Assembly (NCBI GenBank): GCA_963674835.2
Contig: CAXXKC010000003.1
Coordinates: forward strand, 1,550,001-1,614,000
Length of the DNA: 64,000 bases
Source: G963674835 sp963674835
GTDB taxonomy: Bacteria > Planctomycetota > Planctomycetia > Pirellulales > Thermoguttaceae
Reading direction: 5' to 3'
Shown here: positions 45,343 through 54,080 of the stretch, in pieces
Layout of the letters: every line of letters starts with the position of its first letter
How positions within the stretch are numbered: position 1 is the stretch's first letter
Translations under genes and position numbers: made by a program
Notes under the pieces: model-generated
What the model was told of the DNA's origin: nothing
The model's input: the letters and a program-made list of their open reading frames with translations, nothing else
Databases searched by the model: none

Positions 45343-47313
45343 ATGACTGTGCGACCGACGATTGTGCTTTCATTGGTTCTGATCATGGCGGGGAGCGCTC
45401 CGGCGACGTTCGCAGGCGAGCCGCAGGCGAGTGGGCCGGTGATGCGGCTAACGCTGCCGGAGAAACCGGACCGGCAATGGGATGACACGTGCCGGCGCGT
45501 CTACGAGGCCACGGAACGATTGGCGCGATACCTTCTGAGCGAACTGCATCCGTGGTCTGAAGACGGTACGATGTTGCTTCTGACCGACAGTCGCAGCGGG
45601 GAGCACTGGGTTCGGCCGAATACGGGAACTGTCGAAGGGCTGGCGTTTCTGTATCGCTTCGGGCCGTATGATCCGGAAGTCGTCGGGATCGCTAGGGACG
45701 AATTGCTGAAGGCGAAGATCGTGCCGATGATGCGGTATCTGGTGGCGACTCATGTGACGGGAAGCCGAGCGACGAGCGACGGGAAGCCGTGGGGCGACGC
45801 GTGGCAGTCGGCATTTTGGGCGCAGATGCTGGGCCGCGCGGCGTGGTGGACCTGGAGCGATTTGCCGGAGGAGGTGCGGGAGGGCGTTCGCCGCGTGGTG
45901 GCGCACGAAGCGGACCGGATTGCGGCGGCCGAGCCACCCCACCAGATCGAGCGCGATACGAAGGCGGAAGAGAACGCGTGGAACAGCCGCATTCTGTCGG
46001 TGGCGATGCTGCTTCTGCCGGAGGACGCGCGGCGCGGGGAGTGGGAGAAGGCGTTCCAGCGGTGGGTGATGTCGTCGTATCTGCGCCCGGCCGACGAGCA
46101 CAACAGTGCCGTGGTCGACGGGCGTCCGGTTTCGGAGCAGTTCACCGGGGCTAACATCTACGACGATTTCACGCTGGAGAATCATGGGATCGTCCACCCG
46201 GACTATATGACGTGCTTCAATCTGTCGTTGGGATGCGCATTGGATTACGGGATGAGTGGACGGAAAGCTCCGCAGGCGCTGTGGCACAACGTGGCGGGGA
46301 TCTATGAGAATCTGAAGTGGTTTCTGTTACCGGATGGCGGGTTCGTCTATCCCAACGGCCAGGACTGGGAGCTGTTTCGCAATCCGTCGTGGATCAACGA
46401 TCAGTGCCTTGTGGCGGTCTTCGCGCATGATCCGCAGGCAATACCACCGATGATGGTCTGCATGGAAGCGCTGGAGAAGATGCAAGGTCGCTTCGATTCG
46501 GGGACGGTTTATGGCCCGGGCGAATTCTTCTTCGCTTCGACTCAGACGGACCTGTTCGACAGCCTGGGACAGACGTGGCTTATGCTGCAGTTTGGCGGGC
46601 CGACGAAGGGGGAGTCGCCCGATCGCGTGGGCGTGCGGCGTCTGGACGCGGGCAAGATCATCGTGAGTCGGACGCCGTCGGTGGTCCATACGTTGAGTTG
46701 GGGGGCGCGGGTGATGGGCCAGTGCGTGTTGAATCGGCGCGACCGGCTTGTATCGCCCGACCCTCGAAGCGGTATCGGGCACGTGACTCTCGCTGGGGGC
46801 GAACAGCCGCTGCGGGTGAAGCTCATCGACGCGCACGTGAATAGCGACGCAGCAGGTTTCGACGCCAAGGTGGTCATCAGCCATGGCAAGGCGATCCGAG
46901 CGGAGTTGGAGTTTCGGTCTGCGGGTAGCGTGTGGAGTGTGTGCGAGACCTTGACGGCGATGAAAGACGTGACCACCGAGGAGATCGCCACCGGGCTGGT
47001 CGGTATTCTCAACAACGCGACATGGGTTTATGAGAAGGGGCAGCGCGAGATCGCCATTAACGGGCGGAAGACAACGATTCGGGCACTGAGCGGCCAAAGT
47101 CTGGAGTCGGATTCGGCGAGGGATCTTGTCGTTGACGGTGCGCTGGAGATCACGAGCCGGGAACCGTTGCGGGTACGGTACTTTGGGGCCGCGCAGGCGG
47201 AGCGGGCGCGGGCGACGGACCGGCTGTATTTGAACTACGTTGGCGGGAAGCGAACGTGGAAGGCCGGGCAGGAGATTTCGCGGTACGCCGTGGAGATGCG
47301 GTGTGTTCCCTAG
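45343..47313 (+). CDS. Large secreted protein, possibly alpha/alpha-toroid polysaccharide-active
   Basis: 656 residues from ATG 45343, with AAGGAAG upstream and a signal peptide ending TFAGE. The first 400 residues are mostly helical with many tryptophans and a conserved-looking NIYDDFTLENHGIVHPDYM; the last 230 are beta-rich. This layout resembles polysaccharide lyases or heparinase-like proteins, but I do not recognise a named family and no catalytic residues can be assigned. Context among sialidase and fucosidase genes favours glycan processing. Confidence 0.55.
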   Translation: MTVRPTIVLSLVLIMAGSAPATFAGEPQASGPVMRLTLPEKPDRQWDDTCRRVYEATERLARYLLSELHPWSEDGTMLLLTDSRSGEHWVRPNTGTVEGLAFLYRFGPYDPEVVGIARDELLKAKIVPMMRYLVATHVTGSRATSDGKPWGDAWQSAFWAQMLGRAAWWTWSDLPEEVREGVRRVVAHEADRIAAAEPPHQIERDTKAEENAWNSRILSVAMLLLPEDARRGEWEKAFQRWVMSSYLRPADEHNSAVVDGRPVSEQFTGANIYDDFTLENHGIVHPDYMTCFNLSLGCALDYGMSGRKAPQALWHNVAGIYENLKWFLLPDGGFVYPNGQDWELFRNPSWINDQCLVAVFAHDPQAIPPMMVCMEALEKMQGRFDSGTVYGPGEFFFASTQTDLFDSLGQTWLMLQFGGPTKGESPDRVGVRRLDAGKIIVSRTPSVVHTLSWGARVMGQCVLNRRDRLVSPDPRSGIGHVTLAGGEQPLRVKLIDAHVNSDAAGFDAKVVISHGKAIRAELEFRSAGSVWSVCETLTAMKDVTTEEIATGLVGILNNATWVYEKGQREIAINGRKTTIRALSGQSLESDSARDLVVDGALEITSREPLRVRYFGAAQAERARATDRLYLNYVGGKRTWKAGQEISRYAVEMRCVP

Positions 47314-47388
47314 GGGCGAGATGTTGATATACTCGTAGGGGTGCGGTGGGCAAGACCCCGCCAGAATGTCGCACTGCGAGAGGCTGCC

Positions 47389-49173
47389 ATGGTCGAGACG
47401 AGTTGCGCGATAGGCGAGCCGCTGCCAGAAAGTGAAGACGCCGTGGGTGGGTTTTCGCCGGTGCCGCGGTGGATTGTGATGGCGATGTTCATCGGGCTGC
47501 TGGGGTTCATCGCTACATTGCGGCCGAGCTACGGGCATTTCGGGCAAGCCGGGCAATTCGACGAGTGGTTGCTGTACCCGTTTTGGATCGGCGCGGTGCT
47601 TTTCGGGCAGCCCTTGTTGCTGGCGGTTTGGGCTGGCTTGAGCGGGCGTCGGTTGGCCGTGCGGTGGCCGCAGGCGATCGGTTTGGCGGCATGCCTGGAA
47701 CTGGTGGTGCTCTGGGCGTCTCAACGGCATCGGGATGCGTACTCCATCGGATTGGAGTACATGGTCGTGACGGTCGGAGTCGTTGTTGTATTTGGTGCCC
47801 TGCTGGGGATTGTGCGGCTGCGCTATGGTTGGCGTATCGTTCTCGGCCGCGATGCCCAGGGGGCGGCGACGACACACGGTCAGTTCAGCCTGGGGCAGCT
47901 GATGCTTTGGACAGCGGTCGTGGCGGGTGTGTTGGCGTTGGGGCGTTGGATGACGCCCGAGGGTCCCGGGGCTAGTGACTGGTCTAAAGCGGGCTTGATG
48001 CTGTTGAACGCGTTGGTCGTTGGGATGGTGTCGCTGCCGCTGGTTACGTGTTGCGTGGGCGCCGTTCTGCGGAAGAGCGATCGAGAGTGGTTCATCGTCT
48101 GGGCGGTCGGCGCGGCGGTGATCGCTCTTGCCGCGTTAGTTATCGTAATGATGGTTGTCGCATGGATCTTTGACTCCTCGGCCGGCGACGCAGGGGTCGA
48201 GGGGGCTGCGTTGGCCGGCCTGGCAGGGGCGGGCATGATCGTCACGCTTGTGGCGGGCCTGGTGGTTCTGCGCTTGTGCGGATATCGCCTGGTGCGAGGC
48301 GAGGCGGAAGTTGCGGCAGCGGCGGATGAATCTGACGGGAATGCAAGGGCGGGTTCCCGGATTGCGTTTCTTGGCACGGTCGGTGCGATGCTGTTGGTGG
48401 CGTTGGCGTTGGTGTGGCCTGCGATGTATATCGATCAGGGCCGACGAGCGTCGCATGCCGACTGGTTGGTCACTCAACAGTTCGCTCGGCTGGGTACGGC
48501 GGCACTTGTCTATAACGGTCGATTGATGGCCGTCTCGCTTCCGCCGGGTCGGCCCGTGTCGGAGGGCGTGCTGGAGTTGATCGAGAAGCACGGTGGAGCG
48601 AGCCTCGGCTTTCTGGACCTGTCGGGGCGGCGGCTGACGGATGAGCAGGTGGAGCATCTTGGGAGTCTGACATCGCTGATGAGGCTTCACCTCGGCGGAA
48701 CGGGCATTTCGGACCGCGGGCTGGCGCGATTGGAAAACCTGAAGCAGATTGTGGACCTCGATCTGGGGAAGACGAAGATCACCAACGCCGGCCTAGAGAG
48801 CGTGCGGGGGTTCGACAAGCTTGTGCGGCTGAGCGTTCGCGGAACGCGGGTCGACGGCAAGGGTCTGGCGAACCTGGCAGACATGCGGGAACTGAAATGC
48901 TTGAATCTGTGTGAGACGGGGATCGATGACGAGGCACTCAACCAGTTGCGCCAGTTCCAGTCGCTGAATGCGCTCTTCCTAGACGGTACGGGCATCACCG
49001 ACGCCGGGATGGCTCATGTGGCCGCGATCAAGGGGCTTCAGGTACTGAGCGTTCGCGACACGCAGGTGACCGGGCAAGGAAAGGCGGACCTGGTGCGAAC
49101 GCTGCCCTCGTGCCGCATCGTGCCTGCGTGCTCGGAACCGCAGCCGCCGGTCGCGCCGGAGGAATCGAAGTGA
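47389..49173 (+). CDS. Polytopic membrane protein with C-terminal leucine-rich repeats
   Basis: 594 residues from ATG 47389. Residues about 25-370 contain eight or nine hydrophobic spans. Residues about 390-585 hold seven leucine-rich repeats of the GTGISDRGLARLENL type, common in planctomycetes. The repeats end in a short Pro/Glu tail. This is a sensor- or scaffold-like arrangement with no enzyme domain. It is placed after the hydrolase genes on the same strand; a functional link is not shown. Confidence 0.75.
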   Translation: MVETSCAIGEPLPESEDAVGGFSPVPRWIVMAMFIGLLGFIATLRPSYGHFGQAGQFDEWLLYPFWIGAVLFGQPLLLAVWAGLSGRRLAVRWPQAIGLAACLELVVLWASQRHRDAYSIGLEYMVVTVGVVVVFGALLGIVRLRYGWRIVLGRDAQGAATTHGQFSLGQLMLWTAVVAGVLALGRWMTPEGPGASDWSKAGLMLLNALVVGMVSLPLVTCCVGAVLRKSDREWFIVWAVGAAVIALAALVIVMMVVAWIFDSSAGDAGVEGAALAGLAGAGMIVTLVAGLVVLRLCGYRLVRGEAEVAAAADESDGNARAGSRIAFLGTVGAMLLVALALVWPAMYIDQGRRASHADWLVTQQFARLGTAALVYNGRLMAVSLPPGRPVSEGVLELIEKHGGASLGFLDLSGRRLTDEQVEHLGSLTSLMRLHLGGTGISDRGLARLENLKQIVDLDLGKTKITNAGLESVRGFDKLVRLSVRGTRVDGKGLANLADMRELKCLNLCETGIDDEALNQLRQFQSLNALFLDGTGITDAGMAHVAAIKGLQVLSVRDTQVTGQGKADLVRTLPSCRIVPACSEPQPPVAPEESK

Positions 49174-49246
49174 TCGCCGCGCGATGACGGTGTTGAGGTG
49201 CTCTGTCTCTGATGTTTCTGATGTATGATCCTTTGAGCGATGTTCT

Positions 49247-49672
49247 ATGAGCAACCCTGTGGAAAGCCTACGAGCGTATTTCAAGAACGACCGTTTCGCG
49301 ACTGAGAACGGCATGGAGATCGTCGAGGTCCGCCCCGGCCATTCGCGGGCCCGCATGACGGTGGAAAGCAGACATCTTAACAGTGTCGGGACGCTTCACG
49401 GCGGGGCCGTGTCGACCTTGGCGGACCTGGCGTTTGCGGCGGCATGTAACGCGGCGGGCGAAGTGGCCGTGGGTGTGAACATGTCGATTACGTGTTTGAA
49501 GGCCGTGCGCTCGGGAACGCTGGAGGCCGAAGCGGTGGAGATCTCGCGCAGCCGCAAACTGTCGACGGTTACGGTGCGCGTGACCGATGAGCAGCAGGAG
49601 TTGGTGGCGCTGTTTCAAGGAACGGCGTACATTCTTGGGAAGAACCATCCGTTTCCGCCGACGGCGTCGTGA
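49247..49672 (+). CDS. PaaI-family hotdog thioesterase
   Basis: 141 residues, single hotdog fold. The PaaI pattern is present: N45, H51-G-G and D60 in LNSVGTLHGGAVSTLADLAF. Such enzymes hydrolyse acyl-CoA thioesters, often phenylacetyl-CoA derivatives, in the cytosol as tetramers. It is separated from the catabolic genes by function. An ISKra4-type element was inserted about 180 bp downstream. Confidence 0.88.
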   Translation: MSNPVESLRAYFKNDRFATENGMEIVEVRPGHSRARMTVESRHLNSVGTLHGGAVSTLADLAFAAACNAAGEVAVGVNMSITCLKAVRSGTLEAEAVEISRSRKLSTVTVRVTDEQQELVALFQGTAYILGKNHPFPPTAS

Positions 49673-49845
49673 GTTGTGACGGCTGGTTGATGGTGTGTTG
49701 GATTGATGAGGCGCGGCGGGGCTATTGGTGCGTGGTGGCAGGCGAGAAGCAAGAGGGTTCGCTGGTGGGACTCGCTCCGCTCGGCCCACCCTACGTCTCG
49801 ACGGTTGTGCGACAGCGTCAGAAATCGGTTTCCGCACCCGCCAGG

Positions 49846-49853
49846 AGTCGGGA
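49846..49853. repeat. Target site duplication, left
   Basis: AGTCGGGA directly abuts the left terminal inverted repeat and is repeated exactly at 51413-51420. Confidence 0.85.
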
Positions 49854-49948
49854 GTGCGTGACAATTTCCACTGGCGCGATCTGCGGGGTTTGGGTAGACT
49901 GCTTGCGTATGGGATTGCGACCACGTTCACGCACGCAAGGAGCACGAG

Positions 49949-50212
49949 ATGGAAACGCCGCGAGTCTCGCCGCAGGAGTTCGCCGATTCGATGAAGCAGG
50001 AGATGGAGCAATACCTCAAGGAGGTCATGGACGCGGTCAACGGCGCCGCGGATGGCGAGTGGATCGCCGGCAGCGAGGAACAGGTGCGAGATCTCTCGGC
50101 AGAGATGCGTCGCCGCGTGTTTGAGGCGGCGGTGCAGAAGCGGGTCGATGCGGCGGAAGCCGCTTTTCCCCCCTCCGCACGATCCGACGACGGGCAGACG
50201 ACTGGCCAATAA
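49949..50212 (+). CDS. ISKra4-type transposase, N-terminal frame
   Basis: 87 residues, helical and acidic. The part up to AEAAFP matches the expected N-terminus of the transposase; after the T4C6 run (50164-50173) the reading frame runs to an early stop. The continuation lies in the +1 frame (PPPHDPTTGRR and onward). Either a +1 shift at the C run or transcriptional slippage joins the two, or the element is a simple frameshift mutant. Confidence 0.7.
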   Translation: METPRVSPQEFADSMKQEMEQYLKEVMDAVNGAADGEWIAGSEEQVRDLSAEMRRRVFEAAVQKRVDAAEAAFPPSARSDDGQTTGQ

Positions 50213-51386
50213 AGGCCGGCAGTCTCACCGAGTTCTCACCGTCAATGGCGAGGTCAAGATCGTGCGCCGGTGGTGGTACGGGCCACAGATTGGCAGTCTC
50301 GCGCCGGTGGATGAGGTTCTCGATCGCGGCAGGACAACGATCACGCCCGGCGTCGTCGAGATGGCTTGTCGCGTGAACTTGTCGGCAATGAGCTTCGTGA
50401 GGGCATCCGCGGCTCTGCAGCGCACGGCTCAAGTCCGGCTCAGTGGCGAACGGTTGCGTCAAGTGGTGGAAGCGGCCGGGCGTCGTGTGTTGAAAGCCCA
50501 GCAAGACGATACCATCGCCGTGACGTGGCACGCGGAAGATTGCACCGTAGCGGAGGAGGGGGAAACCATCGGGAAAACCCGTGTTTACACGGGCTGCGAC
50601 GGCGTGATGGTGCCGATCGTCACCGACGCCGAGAAGATCAAACGCCGCGATAAAGTCAAAGCCAAGCGTCGTCGCAGCGGCAAGAAGTGCAAGCCCTTGC
50701 CACCGCGCAGGCGCGGCTCGGACCTGCCTTGGAAGGAGTTCAAGATCGCGTTTTTTTATAGCGAGGGCGCCCAGCATCAGCATGTGGCCTTCACGCATGG
50801 CAATCACATTGTGACCGGAAGGCTCCTGCGCCGTGAAGCGGACCGACTGCGATTTCAGAAGGCCGACCAGCGCGTGGGCTTGGTGGATGGGGCAACGTGG
50901 ATTCGTGAGCAGATGCAGTTGCACTTTGGTGAATTGGATGGGTTGGGCTTGGACTTCTACCACCTAAGCGAGAACGTCCATCGCGCGCGGCGTAAGGTGT
51001 TTGGCGAGGAATCGCCCGAAGGCAGAACGTGGGCGGATGAACTGATGCACGTATTCAAGCACAAGGGCTATTCGGCGGCGTGGGAGAAGATCATCCAATG
51101 GCGTGCCCCCTTGAGAGGCAAAAGGAAACGCGAAGCTGCAGACCGGCTAATGAACTTTGTGTCGCTCCGCAAGGACATGATCCGCTATCCAGCATTTCGC
51201 CAGCGTGGCTGGCAGATCGGCAGTGGCCCGACCGAATCCCAGTGCAAACTGTGCACGAAACGGCTCAAAGGCTACGGCCGCCGCTGGGACCGGCCCAACG
51301 CCACAGCGGTCGCAGCCCTGGATACCCTGGACAGAAACGGCCAATGGCACCAAGTCTGGCCAAACGCCCGCCCCGCCCCGACTTAA
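50052..51386 (+). CDS. ISKra4-type transposase, main frame
   Basis: 444 codons are open, but the functional part probably begins near 50169 after the frameshift. A DDE pattern can be proposed: D in TGCDGVMVP, D in GLDFYHLSENVH and E in IGSGPTESQCK followed by RLKGYGRRW. Joined to the upstream frame the protein would be about 478 residues, normal for the ISKra4 family. The stop falls just before the right inverted repeat. Confidence 0.8.
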   Translation: MASGSPAARNRCEISRQRCVAACLRRRCRSGSMRRKPLFPPPHDPTTGRRLANKGRQSHRVLTVNGEVKIVRRWWYGPQIGSLAPVDEVLDRGRTTITPGVVEMACRVNLSAMSFVRASAALQRTAQVRLSGERLRQVVEAAGRRVLKAQQDDTIAVTWHAEDCTVAEEGETIGKTRVYTGCDGVMVPIVTDAEKIKRRDKVKAKRRRSGKKCKPLPPRRRGSDLPWKEFKIAFFYSEGAQHQHVAFTHGNHIVTGRLLRREADRLRFQKADQRVGLVDGATWIREQMQLHFGELDGLGLDFYHLSENVHRARRKVFGEESPEGRTWADELMHVFKHKGYSAAWEKIIQWRAPLRGKRKREAADRLMNFVSLRKDMIRYPAFRQRGWQIGSGPTESQCKLCTKRLKGYGRRWDRPNATAVAALDTLDRNGQWHQVWPNARPAPT

Positions 51387-51412
51387 GCCCGCCAAGAACG
51401 CTGGTCACGCAC

Positions 51413-51420
51413 AGTCGGGA
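51413..51420. repeat. Target site duplication, right
   Basis: AGTCGGGA follows the right terminal inverted repeat and equals the left copy at 49846-49853. Confidence 0.85.
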
Positions 51421-51512
51421 GGGTGTTGTCGCAATCGGCTTGACTACAGGCTAGAATGGGAGGGCACGCCCGACAGACATTCCCTCCGCTTGTAGTTTTG
51501 GAGACGCCCACG

Positions 51513-53918
51513 ATGAGCGCGCTGCTGCTGTTGTTTGTTCTCGGCGCGACTGCCAACGAGCAGGCGATCGACGCATTCGATTATGCGGATGCGGCGGCGG
51601 TTCAGCGAGCATGGATTGCTTCGGAGAAGTCGCCCGACGCGGTGACTGCGAAGGTCGACGGGCGCAACGTGGCGGTTTTGCCGGCGCCGTTCGGTACGCG
51701 GCCGGAGTTGGCACGTGTTGTGCTGGACCGGAAGGTGAAGCTCGACCTGGCGATGCCGGGCGAGTTCGCGTTGGAGATCTGTAGCAGCGATCCGCAGACG
51801 GCGGGGCAAGTGACGCTATACTTTCACAGCGGCGGGGGATGGTATGGATCGGGTCGTGGTTTGAAGGAAGCGGGGTGGCAGACGCTTGGATTCTCCAAAG
51901 CGTCGTTCCACACGGAAGGGAAACCGGCAGGCTGGGACAAGATCGACGGAATTCGGATCGCGGTTTGGCGGAGCCAGGAAAAGGACGCCACGGTGCAGCT
52001 CCGCCGGTTGGCAGCACGGTGGAACGACGTGGCCGTGGTTGTTCCGGCGGACGAGGCGGCTTCGGGCGACGGCGAGTTGCGCGTGGCGGTGCAGTCGGCG
52101 AGTTCGATGAGCAAGATGCTGGGCGATCTGGGCCTGGGCGCCGACACCGTGGATGAAGGGGCGGTTGCCGAAGGGGCGTTAGGGCATCGGCGCGTGGCGA
52201 TCCTGGCGTACAACCCACGGATGCGCGAGGAAACGATTGCGGCGCTGGTGCGGTTCGTCGCCGACGGAGGGAAGGTGTTTGCATGCTATCAGCTTCCCAC
52301 GCCGCTGGGCGCAGCGTTGGGGTTTCAGGCGGATAAGTACGTGCGTCAGGAGCGGCCCGGGCAGTTTGCGGCGATTCGTCTGGAGGGAGACATCGCCGGA
52401 ATGCCGGCAGTCGTGCGGCAGAACTCGTGGAACATCGTGACGGCTGAGCCGGCCGAGCACGGCGCGCGGGTGGTCGGGCGTTGGCTGGACGAAAAGGGTG
52501 AGCCGACGGGCCACGCGGCCCTGTTGGTGAGCGAGAAGGGCGCGTATTTCAGCCACATCCTCTTGCCGGGGGATCATGAGGCGAAGTTGCAGCTTCTGGC
52601 GGCGGTGCTCGGTCGGTTGGCTCCGCCGCTGTGGGAAGAAATGGCCCGCAACCGGCTGGAGTCGTTGGGACACGTGGGACATGTCGCGTCGCTGGACGCG
52701 CTGACGGCGTATGTTCGGGCGGGGAAGGACGCGACTGCGGCGGAGCGGTTAGCCGCGGCGATGGAGGCGATCGCGGCGGCGCGGCGGCAGGTGGCGGAGA
52801 AGGCTTACCCTGGAGCGATCGAGGCGGCGGGCAAGGCCAGCGAGCTGTTAAGGGATGCGTATGTGCGGAGCGAGCCGAGTCGAGCGGTGGAAGGGCGCGC
52901 GTGGTGGAATCATTCGGGGACGGGCGCCTATCCGGGCGATTGGGAGCGGACGTGCCGGGAGCTAGCCGAGGGCGGCTTCAACATGGTGCTGCCGAACATG
53001 CTCTGGGGAGGCGTGGCCCACTATGCCAGCGACGTGTTGCCGCGCAGTTCGACGTACGAGAAGTACGGCGATCAGATCGAGCAGTGCGTGGGGGCCGCCC
53101 ACGGGCACGGGCTGGAAGTGCACGTGTGGAAGGTGAATTTCAACCTCGGGGCGGCGCCGAAGGAATTCGTGGAGAAGCTGCGCCAAGAGGGGCGTACCCA
53201 GGTCTCTGTGAGCGGCGAGCAGATGCGCTGGCTGTGCCCTTCGCACCCGGCGAACTTCGAGCTGGAACTGGAGAGCATGCTGGAGGTAGCGCGGAAGTAC
53301 GACGTGGACGGGCTGCACTTCGACTACATTCGCTATCCGGGGCCGCAGTGTTGCTACTGCGACGGTTGCCGTGAGCGTTTCGAGGCGGTGATCGGCCGGA
53401 AGGTGGCCAGCTGGCCGGAAGACTGCCACAGCGGTTCGCTCGTGGAGCCGTATACGAAGTGGCGATGCCAACAGATCACGCGACTAGTGGAAGCCGTTTC
53501 GCGCGAGGCGAAGAAGATCAAGCCGTCGATCAAGATTTCGGCGGCCGTGTTTTCCGGGTATCCGCACTGCCGGGAGACAGTGGCCCAGGATTGGGCGAGC
53601 TGGGTTCGTTCGGGCTACCTTGATTTCATGTGTCCGATGGACTACACGAACAGCGACCAGGTGTTTCAGGGGCTGGTGCGCAACCAGTTGGAGTTAGTGG
53701 AAGGGCGCGTGCCGGTGTATCCGGGGATCGGATGTACGGCCTCGAACTCGCGGCTGTCGGCCGATCGCGTGGTGGGTCAGATCCACGAAGCACGGGAGCT
53801 CGGCGCGGCAGGGTTCACGATTTTCAATCTGTCGGAGGACACGATCCAGAACATCGTGCCGGCGGTTGGAGTGGGAGCGGGCCGAGAGAAGGCCGTGCCG
53901 CCCCATGGGAAGAAGTAG
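51513..53918 (+). CDS. Secreted family-10-like glycoside hydrolase (GHL10)
   Basis: 801 residues from ATG 51513, with GGAG 9 nt upstream; a short signal peptide precedes residue 15. Residues about 15-180 are a beta-sandwich, 180-370 a Rossmann/glutamine-amidotransferase-like region, and 440-785 a TIM barrel of the GHL10 (DUF187) type. The barrel has the hallmark YDVDGLHFDYIRYPG near residue 600 and an associated cysteine pair CCYCDGC. The family cleaves glycosidic bonds of surface glycans, but substrates are mostly unknown. Its promoter region was the insertion target of the ISKra4-type element 100 bp upstream. Confidence 0.8.
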   Translation: MSALLLLFVLGATANEQAIDAFDYADAAAVQRAWIASEKSPDAVTAKVDGRNVAVLPAPFGTRPELARVVLDRKVKLDLAMPGEFALEICSSDPQTAGQVTLYFHSGGGWYGSGRGLKEAGWQTLGFSKASFHTEGKPAGWDKIDGIRIAVWRSQEKDATVQLRRLAARWNDVAVVVPADEAASGDGELRVAVQSASSMSKMLGDLGLGADTVDEGAVAEGALGHRRVAILAYNPRMREETIAALVRFVADGGKVFACYQLPTPLGAALGFQADKYVRQERPGQFAAIRLEGDIAGMPAVVRQNSWNIVTAEPAEHGARVVGRWLDEKGEPTGHAALLVSEKGAYFSHILLPGDHEAKLQLLAAVLGRLAPPLWEEMARNRLESLGHVGHVASLDALTAYVRAGKDATAAERLAAAMEAIAAARRQVAEKAYPGAIEAAGKASELLRDAYVRSEPSRAVEGRAWWNHSGTGAYPGDWERTCRELAEGGFNMVLPNMLWGGVAHYASDVLPRSSTYEKYGDQIEQCVGAAHGHGLEVHVWKVNFNLGAAPKEFVEKLRQEGRTQVSVSGEQMRWLCPSHPANFELELESMLEVARKYDVDGLHFDYIRYPGPQCCYCDGCRERFEAVIGRKVASWPEDCHSGSLVEPYTKWRCQQITRLVEAVSREAKKIKPSIKISAAVFSGYPHCRETVAQDWASWVRSGYLDFMCPMDYTNSDQVFQGLVRNQLELVEGRVPVYPGIGCTASNSRLSADRVVGQIHEARELGAAGFTIFNLSEDTIQNIVPAVGVGAGREKAVPPHGKK

Positions 53919-53958
53919 CCGGGCCAAGGGAGGTGTTGCGTCTTCCGAAGCCTATTGG

Positions 53959-53999
53959 CACTGCTGGACAAGCCTGTTGAGTCGGACAGGCCAGCAGTG
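53959..53999. repeat. Bulged stem-loop element
   Basis: CACTGCTGG (53959-53967) pairs with CCAGCAGTG (53991-53999), and inside CCTGT (53973-53977) pairs with ACAGG (53986-53990). The result is a 14-bp stem with a 5-nt bulge. It resembles the CACTGCTGG-ACAAGC-CAGCAGTG intergenic palindromes I associate with planctomycete genomes. It sits between the GHL10 and aldo/keto reductase genes. Confidence 0.6.
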
Positions 54000-54080
54000 G
54001 GACCCAGCGAAACACACGCTACACATACACACGTACGTTGGATGCGATCTAGCAAGGTCTGTCAGAAGGGGGCGTTTGGC

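Larger units (their letters stand above)
49854..51412 (+). mobile_element. Complete ISKra4-type insertion sequence
   Basis: 1559 bp. Both ends begin GTGCGTGAC (49854-49862 and, inverted, 51404-51412), extending as an imperfect repeat of about 25 bp with 16 matches, including an inner TGGCG. It is bounded by a perfect 8-bp duplication AGTCGGGA, so both ends are defined. Inside are a short upstream frame and the main transposase frame. The host site was intergenic, so no gene was broken. Intact ends and duplication suggest a fairly recent insertion. Confidence 0.85.

Noticed and set aside
46327..47877. 516-codon minus-strand frame
   Set aside because: It is antisense to two well-supported plus-strand genes and shows no motif.
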